Positions 1-9,067 of a stretch of DNA of 64,000 bases are shown in pieces. The notes below the pieces were generated by a model. The model did not search any database. It saw only the letters and a list, made by a program, of their open reading frames with translations, and was not told the DNA's origin. The DNA is taken from the NCBI GenBank assembly GCA_027482245.1, contig JAIXWG010000071.1, positions 42,457 through 106,456 on the forward strand, in the 5' to 3' direction. Every line of letters begins with the position of its first letter. Position 1 is the first letter of the stretch. A program made the translations under genes and the position numbers. This DNA comes from Acetobacteraceae bacterium. Lineage in GTDB: Bacteria; Pseudomonadota; Alphaproteobacteria; Acetobacterales; Acetobacteraceae.

Positions 1-733
1 CAACGTCTCCGGCAGCCCGACTTCGCTGCCGCAATTCGCCTTTCCGGCGCTGGATTCCTACACGCTGACCAGCCGCGGCGTGATGCTGACCGGCGGGCGG
101 GGCCTCGGCTTCGTGGTGGATTCCTCGCGCTGCAAGGATTTCGCGCTGACGGTGGATGCGGATTCGCCGCGGCTGGTGGTGATGGCCTTCGACGCCAGCT
201 GGAACCTGCTGACCGATGCCGCGGGCAGCATGGTAATGGCATCCGGCCAGTCGCTCGCCTGGAACCCGACGGCACGCTGGTGGCAGGGCTCGGCCGACAT
301 GGACGATGCGGGGCTGACCCGGCTGCAGGCGATCCGCCTGGCGCCGCAGGTGGCCACCGCCATCATCGGCGTGGCGCGCATCACGACGGATTACGAGTTG
401 CGCGCCATGCGGCTGCATTGCGACCCGCGGCAGGCGCCGCCGCTGCTCTACGGGCTGCCGGACCTGCGGATCGGCGTGCGGGAGCTGACGGCGGAACAGG
501 CCTGGGACCCGCCTTCCATCGCGGCGGGCGCCAGCGCGCAGACCAACGTCACCGTCACCGGCGCGCGACCCGGGGATTTCGTGCAGGCGGCCTTCTCCCT
601 CTCCACCTCCGGCTGCGTCTTCCTGGCGCAGATCGGGGCGCAGGACACGGTGACGGTCACGGTCTGGAACCGGTCCGGCGCGGCGGTCGATCTCAATGCC
701 GGCACGGTGCGCGTGCGGGTGGTGAAGGCATGA
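1..733 (+). CDS. Phage-type structural protein, 5' partial
   Basis: The reading frame is open from the first bases of the window, so the true start lies upstream; about 243 residues are visible. I do not recognise the family. The visible part is rich in beta-prone stretches. Its C-terminal 70 residues (from SIAAGASAQTNVTVTG) read like a small beta-sandwich of the kind found at the end of phage tail or decoration proteins. The stop overlaps the start of the next gene (ATGA at 730-733), and a terminase gene follows, so a virion structural role is inferred from context. It could also be a GTA-like or domesticated tail component. Confidence 0.55.
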   Translation, partial: NVSGSPTSLPQFAFPALDSYTLTSRGVMLTGGRGLGFVVDSSRCKDFALTVDADSPRLVVMAFDASWNLLTDAAGSMVMASGQSLAWNPTARWWQGSADMDDAGLTRLQAIRLAPQVATAIIGVARITTDYELRAMRLHCDPRQAPPLLYGLPDLRIGVRELTAEQAWDPPSIAAGASAQTNVTVTGARPGDFVQAAFSLSTSGCVFLAQIGAQDTVTVTVWNRSGAAVDLNAGTVRVRVVKA

Positions 734-1050
734 GGAAACCCGCCGCGTCCCGTAGCCGCGCCTCCGGCGTGCCGCGCGCGAAGCTGGCCGCCGTGCTGGA
801 CCGCGTCGCCGACGAATACGCGCATTTCGTCAGCGACCCGCCGCTGGAGGATGTGCCGCCGGATTCGAAGAACTTCGCCGCCCGGCAATCCGCGGCCCGC
901 GCGGCGCTCGCGCATATCAGCGAACTCGCCGCCCTGGCCGCGGAGGAGGAGGCGGAGCCCGAGGCGACGGTGGATGAGATCCTGGCCGATGCCCGCGCCC
1001 GGATCGCCGAGGAAGGCCAGGGCCAGCCACCGGAGGAGGAGGAGGCGTGA
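730..1050 (+). CDS. Small acidic phage-associated protein
   Basis: This 106-residue protein starts at an ATG overlapping the previous stop. Its N terminus is basic (MRKPAASRSRASG). The rest is helical and acidic, ending in a PPEEEE run, with a conserved-looking centre (DPPLEDVPPDSKNFAARQSAARAALAHI). No family is recognised. Its place directly before the terminase large subunit, with a GTGA overlap, fits a terminase small subunit or head-assembly accessory protein, but no helix-turn-helix can be claimed by eye. Confidence is good that it is a real gene and low for function. Confidence 0.6.
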   Translation: MRKPAASRSRASGVPRAKLAAVLDRVADEYAHFVSDPPLEDVPPDSKNFAARQSAARAALAHISELAALAAEEEAEPEATVDEILADARARIAEEGQGQPPEEEEA

Positions 1051-2483
1051 CGCCGCGCCCCGCCGATCTTCTGGAATTCGCCTGGATCTGGAACCAGGCC
1101 AGCGGCCTCGGCACCCCCGCCCTGCACCGGCGCGTGCTGCGCTGGCTGCAGGCGCGGCAGGATGGCGGGGACCGGCGCCTGCTGCTGATGGCCTTCCGCG
1201 GCTTCGGCAAGTCCACGCTCATCGGCCTCTACTGCGCCTGGCGGCTCTACCGGGCGCCGGAGACGCGGATCCTGGTGCTGGCGGCGGACCATGCGCTGGC
1301 GACGAAGATGGCGGCGAATGTGCGCCGCATCCTCGGCCGCCATCCGCTCTGCGCCACGCTGCTGCCGGGGCATGGGGAGGGATCCTGGGCGTCGGACCGC
1401 TTCACCGTGGCGCGCGAGGGTGTGCTGCGCGATGCCTCCATGCTGGCGGCGGGCATCGGCGGCAACATCACCGGCGCGCGCGCCGACCTCATCATCTGCG
1501 ACGATGTCGAGGTCGCCGGCAATTGCGACACGCCGGGGAAGCGGGAGGAGCTGCGGGAGAGGCTGACGGAGGCGGAATTTGTCCTCGTCCCCGGCGGCAC
1601 CATCCTGTTCGTCGGCACGCCGCATACGGAGGAAAGCCTCTATGCGGAAGGCGATGACGCCTTCCTCTCCGGCTATCGCCGCCTGACGTTGCCGCTGCTG
1701 GATGCGGAAGGGCGCAGCGCCTGGCCGGAACGCTTCCCGGACCCGGCGGTGGCGGCGCTGCGCGACCGCGTCGGGCCGCTCGCCTTCCGCCGGCAGATGA
1801 TGCTGGAGCCGGTGGCGATGGGGGCCGCGCGGCTCGATCCCGCGGCGATCGTCCGCTACGCCGCGGAGATCGACTACCGGGAGGCCAATGGCCGCGGCGT
1901 GCTGTCGCTGATGGGCACGCGCCTCGTCTCCGGCGGCGGCTGGTGGGACCCGGCCTATGGCCGGCCCGGCAGCGGCGATGCCAGCGTGCTGGCCGCCGTG
2001 TTCGGGGATGCGGAGGGGCGCCACTACCTCCATCGCATCGCCTACCTGCTGCACGACCCCGATGCGGCGGAGGACGCCGCCACCCAGCAATGCCGCGCGG
2101 TGGCGGCGCTGGCGCGGGAGCTGATGCTGCCGGTGGTGCGGGTCGAGACCAATGGCCTCGGCCGCTTCCTGCCCGGGCTGCTGCGGCAGGAGATGTCCCG
2201 CGCCGGCGCCGCCTGCACGGTGGTGGAGGCGACCAGCCGCCGCGCCAAGTCGGACCGCATCCTGGCGGCGCTGGACCCGGTGCTGGCCGCGCGGCGCCTG
2301 TCCGCGCATGAGAGCGTGATGCGCGGCCGCTTCGTGCGGGAGATGGCGGAATGGCGCCCCGATGCGCCCGGGCTGCACGACGATGCGCTGGATGCCGTGG
2401 CGGGCTGCCTGCTGGCGGAACCGGTGCGCCTGCCCTTCGCGCCGCCCGCGCCCCGCACCGCGCTGCCCTGGCGCGGGGCCTAG
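1047..2483 (+). CDS. Phage terminase large subunit
   Basis: This is a 478-residue DNA-packaging motor ATPase and nuclease. The start is a GTG that overlaps the upstream TGA and has a strong GGAGGAGGAGG ribosome site. The ATPase half shows Walker A RGFGKST (51-57), Walker B LIICDDVE (148-155) and a coupling motif FVGTPH (188-193). The RNase H-like nuclease half shows acidic residues at DPAYG (D301), D311, VETNG (E367) and HDDALD (446-450). The length and motif order match T4 gp17-type large terminases of temperate phages. All key motifs look intact, so this is not an obviously decayed copy. Its position after a structural gene and before lysis-type genes is unusual, since terminases normally open the head module. 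Confidence 0.9.
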   Translation: MTPRPADLLEFAWIWNQASGLGTPALHRRVLRWLQARQDGGDRRLLLMAFRGFGKSTLIGLYCAWRLYRAPETRILVLAADHALATKMAANVRRILGRHPLCATLLPGHGEGSWASDRFTVAREGVLRDASMLAAGIGGNITGARADLIICDDVEVAGNCDTPGKREELRERLTEAEFVLVPGGTILFVGTPHTEESLYAEGDDAFLSGYRRLTLPLLDAEGRSAWPERFPDPAVAALRDRVGPLAFRRQMMLEPVAMGAARLDPAAIVRYAAEIDYREANGRGVLSLMGTRLVSGGGWWDPAYGRPGSGDASVLAAVFGDAEGRHYLHRIAYLLHDPDAAEDAATQQCRAVAALARELMLPVVRVETNGLGRFLPGLLRQEMSRAGAACTVVEATSRRAKSDRILAALDPVLAARRLSAHESVMRGRFVREMAEWRPDAPGLHDDALDAVAGCLLAEPVRLPFAPPAPRTALPWRGA

Positions 2484-2487
2484 CGTC

Positions 2488-2706
2488 CTACGCCCGCTTG
2501 CGGGCGATCTCCGTCCCGTGCCGGTCGAGGCCTTCCGCCGTCGCCTCGTAGCGCCCGTCGGGGCGGGCCCGCGCCAGCCCCATGCCGGCCAGCCGCTGCA
2601 GGCAGGGGCCGTCCTTCAGCCCGTCAGGGCGCCCATGCGGCCGCACCAGCGTCAGCCGGTGCAGCGCCGATCGGCAGCAGGTCTCCAGGTAAGGCTCGTT
2701 CCACAT
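2488..2706 (-). CDS. Small hypothetical protein, possible winged-helix fold
   Basis: A 72-residue frame runs antisense to its neighbours in the gap between the terminase and the membrane-anchored gene, and overlaps neither. The part CLQRLAGMGLARARPDGRY followed by EATAEGLDRH resembles the recognition helix and wing of small winged-helix proteins, where a short beta hairpin follows an LxxxGLxxxxPDGRY pattern. This is a fold guess only. The ribosome binding site is weak. It could be a phage regulator or a spurious frame in GC-rich DNA. Confidence 0.5.
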   Translation of the reverse strand: MWNEPYLETCCRSALHRLTLVRPHGRPDGLKDGPCLQRLAGMGLARARPDGRYEATAEGLDRHGTEIARKRA

Positions 2707-2799
2707 CGGTCCGCGCGACGCATCCCCCCTGCCGCGCGGCCCTTCCGCGCGGCCACCCCAGGGTGGTTCCGCCGCCGCTTCCCTTCAAGGAGTGCCCCC

Positions 2800-3168
2800 A
2801 TGATCCCCGATCTCCCGCCCCAGCTGCTGGCCGCGGCCGCGGATGCGCCCCTGGCCCTGCTGATGGTCTGGATGGTGCACCTGCTGCGCCGCGACCTGAT
2901 GATGCGGCCCGAGGCGCCGCCCGCCCCGCCGGCCTCCTCCGCCCGCGACGACCTGGCGGAATTCAAGCTGGAGGTGGCGCGCACCTATGTGCCCCTGTCC
3001 CTGATCAGGGACCTGGATTCGCGCCTGTCGCTCCACCTCGTCCGCATCGAGGAGAAGCTGGACGAGGTCAGCCGCGCCGCGACGGCCGCCGCCGCCATCT
3101 CCGGCCAGGTGGTGCCCCAGCGCAAGGTCGGCTTCGCCGCCCGCGCGGAAGCGGAGCCGCGGGCATGA
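2800..3168 (+). CDS. Membrane-anchored coiled-coil protein, possible holin or spanin partner
   Basis: A 122-residue protein starts at an ATG with an AAGGAG site eight bases upstream. One hydrophobic segment (residues about 8-28, with LALLMVWMVHLL) is followed by a Pro/Ala linker and a long charged helix (DDLAEFKLEVARTYVPLSL, then a SRLSLHLVRIEEKLDEV stretch) likely to form a coiled coil. The stop overlaps the start of the wall hydrolase by ATGA, so the two are translationally coupled. A single-span anchor next to an endolysin-type gene suggests a lysis accessory protein. No family signature was recognised to prove this. Confidence 0.65.
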   Translation: MIPDLPPQLLAAAADAPLALLMVWMVHLLRRDLMMRPEAPPAPPASSARDDLAEFKLEVARTYVPLSLIRDLDSRLSLHLVRIEEKLDEVSRAATAAAAISGQVVPQRKVGFAARAEAEPRA

Positions 3169-3611
3169 GCGCGGCGCTGCACGCCCCGGGCTCGGCGCCG
3201 AACCTGACGGTGCTGGCGCTGACGCTGTGGGGGGAAGCCGCCGGCCGCCCCGTGCGGGGGCTGGAGGGGATCGCCGCGGTGGTGATGAACCGCCTGCGCC
3301 TGGCTTCCCGCCCCGAGGGGCCGAGGCACCTCGGCACCAGCATCAGCGGCATCTGCCGCGCGCCCTTCCAGTTCGCCTGCTGGCACCCCCGGCATCCCCG
3401 GCGCGATGCCATGGCGGACCCCGCGACGCGGGATGATCCGGCCTTCGCCATCTGCCAGCGCATCGCCGCCCGCGCCCTGGCCGGCGCGCTGCCGGACCCG
3501 ACGCAGGGCGCCACCCACTACCACGCGGCGGAGACGCTGCCGCGCTGGGCGGTGGGCCAGGTGCCGGTTGCGGAAGCGGGCGGGCTTGTCTTCTACCGGC
3601 TGCTCGGCTGA
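3165..3611 (+). CDS. Cell wall hydrolase, SleB family
   Basis: This 148-residue protein matches the Hydrolase_2/SleB catalytic domain, a lytic transglycosylase or muramidase fold used for spore cortex and phage lysis. The opening LTLWGEAAGRP carries the predicted catalytic glutamate (E24). The family's VMNRL, the FQFACW block near residue 65 and GATHYHA near 120 are all present. There is no signal peptide, so export would depend on a holin or on fusion-free release during lysis. Coupling to the upstream membrane protein and proximity to the terminase support a phage endolysin role. Confidence 0.85.
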   Translation: MSAALHAPGSAPNLTVLALTLWGEAAGRPVRGLEGIAAVVMNRLRLASRPEGPRHLGTSISGICRAPFQFACWHPRHPRRDAMADPATRDDPAFAICQRIAARALAGALPDPTQGATHYHAAETLPRWAVGQVPVAEAGGLVFYRLLG

Positions 3612-3640
3612 AACCGGCCCGGCAAGCCGGGGGCCAGGGC

Positions 3641-3997
3641 ATGGAAGACCGCATCTACACCATGGTGAGGGAAGCCGATTGGCGCGCGGCGGAAGCGGCC
3701 GGCGCCTATGCCGGCAGCGCCGATGACCGCCGCGACGGCTTCCTGCATTTCTCCACCGCCGCGCAGCTGCGCGGCAGCGCGGCCAAGCACCGCGCCGGCG
3801 TCGCCGATCTCTGGCTGGTGGAAGCCGATGCGAAGCGGCTGGGGGATGCGCTGAAGTGGGAAGCCGCCTCGGCCAGCAGCCGCCCGGGCCTGTTCCCGCA
3901 CCTCTACGCCACGCTGCCGCTTTCCGCCGTTCTGTCCGTCACCCGGCTCCCTTTGCGCGCGGATGGCACGCACGACTTCCCGGCAACGATTCCCTGA
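3641..3997 (+). CDS. DUF952 family protein
   Basis: A 118-residue cytosolic protein of the DUF952 family, recognised from DGFLHFSTAAQLRGSA (residues about 31-46), the LWLVEADAKRLGD block and the RPGLFPHLYATLPL motif. It has the usual length for the family, so it is complete. The biochemical role of DUF952 is unknown; the fold is related to ADP-ribosyltransferase-like proteins by structure. It probably marks the return to host sequence after the phage block, starting 29 bp after the hydrolase stop. Confidence 0.85.
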   Translation: MEDRIYTMVREADWRAAEAAGAYAGSADDRRDGFLHFSTAAQLRGSAAKHRAGVADLWLVEADAKRLGDALKWEAASASSRPGLFPHLYATLPLSAVLSVTRLPLRADGTHDFPATIP

Positions 3998-4000
3998 AGT

Positions 4001-4732
4001 TTACCCGCAGCGCGACGTCGCGATGCGGCAGGACACGCCCGCGGCCAGCCGGCCGGAACAGTCGCGGAGTGCGGCGAATTCGGCCGAGGTCTCATCCGCG
4101 CCCGCGCCCGTCCCGTAGTGGGAGATGGTGAAGGTCCGGGGATCCGAGGTGATGACCAGGCCGTTCGCGCGGATGCCATAGGCAACCGCCAGGCAGCGAT
4201 CCGCCGTCTCCGCCAGCAGCCGGCAGGGGTTGTTGTTGTTGCGGCGGAAGCACTCCGTCTCCGCCCCCCGATGCGCCGCCATCCGTTCCTGCGGCATGGA
4301 GACGGCAAGCCCGCGCGCGGGCGGCGCCGCCGCATAGGCGACGATGCTGCGGCCGGGCGCCGCCGTGGCGCGCTGCGGCATCACGCTCGGCACGCCCGCC
4401 GCCAGGCCCGCCCCCGCGGCGGCGCCGGCCATCACGCCGGCCGCGCCGGGGCCCGTGCTGCCGCGCCCCGTGGCTTCCGGCGTGCCGCGCTGGTTCTGCC
4501 GGGACAGATGCCGTTCACCCGCCGCGCAGCGCACCAGGCAGGCCTGCACGGGCTGCGGGTTCATGGCGCGATCGGGCATCCGCGCATCGCATTGCCGCCG
4601 GCAGGACATGCTGTCCACCGGCTTGTTCGCCTGGTTGGGCTGGGCGTCAGCCCGCAGGGGCAGCCAGAGCGCCATGAGCAGGAAGACAAGGGCGGAGAGC
4701 CGGCGAAAGCCGACTCCTTCCGAAGTGAGCAT
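4001..4732 (-). CDS. Secreted DUF4189-like cysteine-containing protein
   Basis: This 243-residue protein has an N-terminal Sec signal (hydrophobic LSALVFLLMALWLPL, cleavage after ADA). A cysteine pair region follows (CRRQCDARM, then CLVRCAAGE), then a Gly/Ala-rich linker. The C-terminal domain of about 110 residues contains the repeated Ala/Cys pattern of DUF4189 proteins (HRGAETECFRRNNNNPC, and EFAALRDCSGR). The protein is probably periplasmic and disulfide-bonded. The function of DUF4189 is not established. The AT-rich stretch at 4760-4785 upstream (TTCATTTTGTATACC on the plus strand) is the likely promoter region. Confidence 0.7.
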   Translation of the reverse strand: MLTSEGVGFRRLSALVFLLMALWLPLRADAQPNQANKPVDSMSCRRQCDARMPDRAMNPQPVQACLVRCAAGERHLSRQNQRGTPEATGRGSTGPGAAGVMAGAAAGAGLAAGVPSVMPQRATAAPGRSIVAYAAAPPARGLAVSMPQERMAAHRGAETECFRRNNNNPCRLLAETADRCLAVAYGIRANGLVITSDPRTFTISHYGTGAGADETSAEFAALRDCSGRLAAGVSCRIATSRCG

Positions 4733-4862
4733 CTCAGGGTCGCCTTGAATAACACACGCCCAGATCGTTCATTTTGTATACCTGGTGCGTTGGAAGGTTA
4801 CTCCTTAGGCAGAGCGCCGACCAGCCCATTCGATGGAGACACGATCCGGTTTCACGACGGTT

Positions 4863-5840
4863 TCAGTCCGCCTTCGCGCCGCTGCGCCGCACCGCCTCCG
4901 CCCACCGCACCCGTTCCGCCGCCAGGAAGGCATCGAGGCTGCGGTCGCCGAGCGCCACAGGCTCCGCGCTCCGCGCCCGCATCAGCCCCTTGTAGCCGTC
5001 GGAGGCCGTGACCTCCGCCACCGCCGCCGAGAGCCGCGCGACCACCGGCGCGGGGGTCGCGACCGGCGCGAACATCCCGAACCAGTTAGGCGCATCCAGG
5101 CTGGGGAAGCCGGCCTCCACCAGGCTCGGCACTTCCGGCAGGTCGGCGACGCGGCCGCGAGTCGCGATGCCGACGATCCGCGCCTGGCCGCCCTGGTGCA
5201 GCGGCAGCGCCGTGGTCAGCGCATCGAACAGCATCGCCACCTGCCCGCCCGCCAGGTCCGCCAGCGCCGGCGGGCTGCCGCGATAGGGGACATGCACCAT
5301 CCTGAGCCCCGCATCGGCGGCGAAAAGCTCCGCCGTCAGATGCGTCAGCGACCCGGCGCCGGAGGAGGCGAAGGTGACCTCCCCGGGCTTCGCACGCGCC
5401 GCCTGCAGCAGGGCGGGCAGCGTCGGCTCCGGCAGGGCGCGGGGGCTGACCAGCATGACGTTGGCCTGCGCGCCCAGCAGGCCAAGGCAGGTGAAGTCGC
5501 TGTCCGGGTCGTAGTTCAGCCGGTTGTAGAGCGGCTTGGCGATGCCCATCACGGCGGGCCCGACGGCGAGCAGCGTGTAGCCATCGGGCGCCGCCTTCGC
5601 GACCGCCTCCGACCCCACATTGCCGCCCGCGCCGGCGCGGTTCTCCACCACCACCGGCTGGCCGAGGCTGCGCGCCATCGCCTCCGCCGCCGCGCGCGCC
5701 AGGATGTCGGTGATGCCGCCCGGCGCGAAGGGCACGACGACGCGCAGCGGCCGGGTCGGGAAGGCGGGCTGCGCGAGGACCGGCGCGGCCAGGCCACCGG
5801 CCAGGCCACCCAGCAGCAGGCGACGGGCGAGCAGGGTCAT
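4863..5840 (-). CDS. Tripartite tricarboxylate transporter substrate-binding protein (TctC/Bug)
   Basis: A 325-residue periplasmic binding protein. The signal peptide (ARRLLLGGLAGGLAAPVLA) is followed by the family hallmark QPAFPTRPLRVVVPFAPGG, then VVENRAGAGGNVG, APDGYTLL and VPYRGSPPALADLAGG. Bug proteins bind carboxylates such as organic acids or aromatic acids; the ligand cannot be read from sequence. No TctA or TctB membrane genes are adjacent, so it is an orphan receptor. The start was chosen for the complete signal sequence and a GGAG site upstream. It is divergent from the peptide-binding protein at 6043. Confidence 0.93.
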   Translation of the reverse strand: MTLLARRLLLGGLAGGLAAPVLAQPAFPTRPLRVVVPFAPGGITDILARAAAEAMARSLGQPVVVENRAGAGGNVGSEAVAKAAPDGYTLLAVGPAVMGIAKPLYNRLNYDPDSDFTCLGLLGAQANVMLVSPRALPEPTLPALLQAARAKPGEVTFASSGAGSLTHLTAELFAADAGLRMVHVPYRGSPPALADLAGGQVAMLFDALTTALPLHQGGQARIVGIATRGRVADLPEVPSLVEAGFPSLDAPNWFGMFAPVATPAPVVARLSAAVAEVTASDGYKGLMRARSAEPVALGDRSLDAFLAAERVRWAEAVRRSGAKAD

Positions 5841-6042
5841 GGCGAGGTCTCCGCGCGGATGAGGCGGAAGCATCCCCCGCCTGCTGCAGCGCGGCAATGC
5901 AGGAACAGGATTTCTGCACAGATTGCTGGCAAGGCATCGCGCAGCACGAAAATCAGCATTGTTTTGGGGCAGTTCGCCCGCCTTGCGCGCAGCGGCTCCA
6001 GGGCGGAAGCTCCCCGGCGCCCATCGCGAAAGCCCCCGCCGC

Positions 6043-7626
6043 ATGACCAGGCCCCGCCGTCTCGCCCCCCGGCTGCTGCTCGCCTCGCTGCTGGCAGCTT
6101 CCCTGCCAACCGCGACGCAGGCGCAGGGGCTGACGCTGGCGCTGGCCTCCACCCCCACCGCCATCGACCCGCATTTCCACAACCTGGTGCCGAACAACGC
6201 CATCGCGGCGCATGTCTTCGACAAGCTGGTGCACCAGGACGAGCGGCAGCAGCTGGTCCCGGGCCTGGCGGAGTCCTGGCGACCCCTCTCCGACACCGTC
6301 TGGGAATTCCGGCTGCGCGCCGGCGTCACCTTCCATGACGGCGCGGCGCTGGAGGCGGAGGACGTCGCCGCCAGCCTGCGCCGCGTGCCCGCGGTGCCGA
6401 ACAGCCCCGGCCCCTTCACGCAATTCACCCGCGGCATCGCGAGCGTCGAGGTGGTGGATGCGCGGACGCTGCGTATCACGACGCGCGGCCCGCAGCCGCT
6501 GCTGCCGACGGACCTCTCCGTCATCAACATCATCCCGCGCCGTCTGGAAGCGGCCACCACCGCCGATTTCCGCGCCGGCACCGCCATGGTCGGCACCGGC
6601 CCCTTCCGCTTCGAGAGTTTCACGCCCGGCGAGCGCGTGGTGGTGACGCGGAACGACGGCTACTGGGCTGGCCCCGCGCCCTGGCAGCGCGTGACGCTGC
6701 GCATCATCCCGAATGACAGCGCCCGCGCCGCCGCGCTGCTGGCCGGCGATGTCGATGCGGTGGATGCCGTGCCGATCACGCAGCTGGAGGCGCTGAAGCG
6801 CCGGCCGGACCTCCGGCTGTTCCGCACCACCTCCAACCGCGTGATGTTCCTGTCGTTCGACACGTTTCGCGACTCGACGCCGTACGCCACGCAGCGCGGC
6901 GGCGGCGCCATGCCGAACCCGCTGCGTGACGCCCGCGTGCGCGCTGCCATCTCCCGCGCCATCAACCGCCCCGCCATCGTGGAGCGCCTGATGGAAGGCG
7001 AGGCCATCGCCGCCGGCGGCCTGCTGGCGGAGGGCTTCTTCGGCGCCAGCCCGCGCCTGGTGCCGGAGGCCTTCGACCTCGACGGCGCCCGCCGCCTGCT
7101 GCGCGAAGCGGGCCTTCCGAACGGCTTCGCGCTCACCATTCACGGCCCGAACGACCGCTTCCCGAATGACGAGAAGATCCTGCAGGCCGTCGCCCAGATG
7201 CTGCAGCGCGCGGGGATCGAGACGCGGGCAGAGGCGCTGCCCTTCAACACCATCCTCTCCCAGGGCGGCCCGCCCAGCCACGCCTATTCCGCCATGCTGC
7301 TGGGCTGGGGCAGCAATACCGGGGAGGCATCGTCGCCGCTCCGCGCGCTGCTTGCGACGATGGACCGCGACCGGGGCATGGGGGTCGGCAATCGCGGCCG
7401 CTATTCCAGCCCGGCGCTGGACGCCGTCATCCAGCAGGCGCTCTCCACCGTGGACGACGCCGCGCGCAGCGCCCTGCTGCAGCAGGCCAGCGAGATGGCG
7501 ATGGCCGATCACGCGCTGGTGCCGATCCTCTACCAGGTGAATATCTGGGCGACGCGCGGCGGCATCACCTATACGCCGCGCGCGGATGAGTGGACCCTGG
7601 CGCGCTTCTTCACCCCTGCGAACTGA
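6043..7626 (+). CDS. ABC transporter substrate-binding protein, SBP_bac_5 family
   Basis: A 527-residue extracytoplasmic solute-binding protein of the dipeptide/oligopeptide/nickel family. It has a signal peptide (LLLASLLAASLPTATQAQ), then the family's LTLALASTPTAIDPHFHN start. Also visible are YLxPG-like WRPLSDTVWEFRLR (residues about 82-95), VTFHDG and MVGTGPFRFESF. The length is normal. No permease or ATPase genes are adjacent, so the transporter partners must be elsewhere. The amidase start lies 13 bp after the stop, suggesting uptake and hydrolysis of a peptide- or amide-type substrate. Confidence 0.92.
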   Translation: MTRPRRLAPRLLLASLLAASLPTATQAQGLTLALASTPTAIDPHFHNLVPNNAIAAHVFDKLVHQDERQQLVPGLAESWRPLSDTVWEFRLRAGVTFHDGAALEAEDVAASLRRVPAVPNSPGPFTQFTRGIASVEVVDARTLRITTRGPQPLLPTDLSVINIIPRRLEAATTADFRAGTAMVGTGPFRFESFTPGERVVVTRNDGYWAGPAPWQRVTLRIIPNDSARAAALLAGDVDAVDAVPITQLEALKRRPDLRLFRTTSNRVMFLSFDTFRDSTPYATQRGGGAMPNPLRDARVRAAISRAINRPAIVERLMEGEAIAAGGLLAEGFFGASPRLVPEAFDLDGARRLLREAGLPNGFALTIHGPNDRFPNDEKILQAVAQMLQRAGIETRAEALPFNTILSQGGPPSHAYSAMLLGWGSNTGEASSPLRALLATMDRDRGMGVGNRGRYSSPALDAVIQQALSTVDDAARSALLQQASEMAMADHALVPILYQVNIWATRGGITYTPRADEWTLARFFTPAN

Positions 7627-7639
7627 CGGATACACGACG

Positions 7640-9010
7640 ATGACCGAGGCTTGGCGCCTTTCCGCCACCGAACTCGCCGCGCGCTACCGCGCCGGCACGC
7701 TGCGGCCGAGCGAGGCGCTGGCCTCCGTCCTCGCCCGCATCGCGCAGGCGAACCCCGCCATCAACGCCATCGCGACGCTGGACGAGGCGGGCGCCAAGGA
7801 AGCCGCCGCGGCCGCCGATGCGCGCTTCTCCGCGGGCAAGCCGCTCAGCGCGCTGGATGGCGTCCCCGTCTCCATCAAGGACAACATCACCCAGGCCGGG
7901 CTGCGCTGCGCCTGGGGCAGCGAGCTCTACCTGGACTACGTGCCGGAGCACGATGAGACGCCGGTGGCCCGCCTGCGAGCGGCTGGCGCGGTGCTGATCG
8001 GCAAGACCAACGTCTCGGAGTTCACGCTGGGCCGCGGCAACATCGACACCAAGGCCTTCGGCGTCACGCGCAATCCCTACAACCCCGCCTTGACCTCCGG
8101 CGCCTCCACCGGCGGCGGCGCGGCGGCGGTCGCGACCGGCTTCGGGCCCGTGACCCTCGGCACCGATGGCGGCGGGTCCATCCGCCGGCCGGCCTGCCAC
8201 AACGGCCTCGTGGGCCTGAAGCCCTCCACCGGGCGCGTGGCGCGCCGCAATGGCCTGCCCATCATTCTCGACGATGCGGAAGTGATCGGGCCGATCGCGC
8301 GCACGGTGGATGACCTTGCTGCGACGCTGGCATTGATCCAGGGTCCGCTGGATGAGGATCGCCTCTCCATCGGCGTGCCCGGCCCGCATGAGGAACCGCC
8401 GCCGCCGAAGACCCTGCGCGTGCTCTACATCCCGCAGTTCGGCGAGTGGAAGGTCGATGCCCCCGTCGCGGAGAGCTGCGCCGAGGCCGCGCGGAACATG
8501 GCCGCCCTCGGCCATCGCGTCACGACGGGAACGCTGCCCGTCGATCTCGCGCTGTTCGAGAAGCACTGGCCGACCTTCACGCAGGGCGGCCTGGCCTGGC
8601 TGCTGCGGGGCAGGGAATGGCGCGGGAAGATCGGCGCGATCTATGAGGAGATGGCCGATCGCGGCGCCACCCTGACCGCCGCCGACTACATCGATGGCCT
8701 GGCCGCCTTCCGGGAAGTGCAGGCGCAATTCGCCCTGGCCTTCAAGGAATGGGACGTACTGATGACGCCGACCGCCGGCGCCCTGCCCTGGCCCGCGGAC
8801 CAGTTCGGCCCGCCGCACAACCGCGCCTTCACCGGCATCGTCAACGCGGGCGGGCTGCCCGGCATGAACGTGCCCTGCGCGCCCTCCGCCAACGGCCTGC
8901 CCATCGGCTTCCAGCTCATCGGCCCCTATGGCGCGGATTGGCTGCTCGTGGCGCTGGCGCGGCAGTATGAGGCCGCGCATCCCTGGGCGGATCGCTGGCC
9001 GCCGCTCTGA
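7640..9010 (+). CDS. Amidase, amidase-signature family
   Basis: A 456-residue hydrolase of the amidase signature family. The Ser-cisSer-Lys triad is visible: K80 in PVSIKDN, S156 in SGASTGGGAAA and S180 in DGGGSIRRPA. The usual second serine of GGSSGG is threonine here, which is tolerated because the catalytic cis-serine is the first one. There is no signal peptide, so it is cytosolic. It follows an oligopeptide-type binding protein by 13 bp, fitting breakdown of an imported amide. The family is broad, and GatA is unlikely because gatB and gatC are absent. Confidence 0.92.
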   Translation: MTEAWRLSATELAARYRAGTLRPSEALASVLARIAQANPAINAIATLDEAGAKEAAAAADARFSAGKPLSALDGVPVSIKDNITQAGLRCAWGSELYLDYVPEHDETPVARLRAAGAVLIGKTNVSEFTLGRGNIDTKAFGVTRNPYNPALTSGASTGGGAAAVATGFGPVTLGTDGGGSIRRPACHNGLVGLKPSTGRVARRNGLPIILDDAEVIGPIARTVDDLAATLALIQGPLDEDRLSIGVPGPHEEPPPPKTLRVLYIPQFGEWKVDAPVAESCAEAARNMAALGHRVTTGTLPVDLALFEKHWPTFTQGGLAWLLRGREWRGKIGAIYEEMADRGATLTAADYIDGLAAFREVQAQFALAFKEWDVLMTPTAGALPWPADQFGPPHNRAFTGIVNAGGLPGMNVPCAPSANGLPIGFQLIGPYGADWLLVALARQYEAAHPWADRWPPL

Positions 9011-9067
9011 TGAAGGCTGGATTGCCAAGTCGCAATCCACCTCCCGTGACCGATGGATGACGGAGCC

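Noticed and set aside
4833..6338. A long plus-strand frame opposite the TctC receptor
   Set aside because: It has the Arg/Gly/Ala-rich composition of an antisense shadow. The receptor on the other strand has a signal peptide and family motifs.
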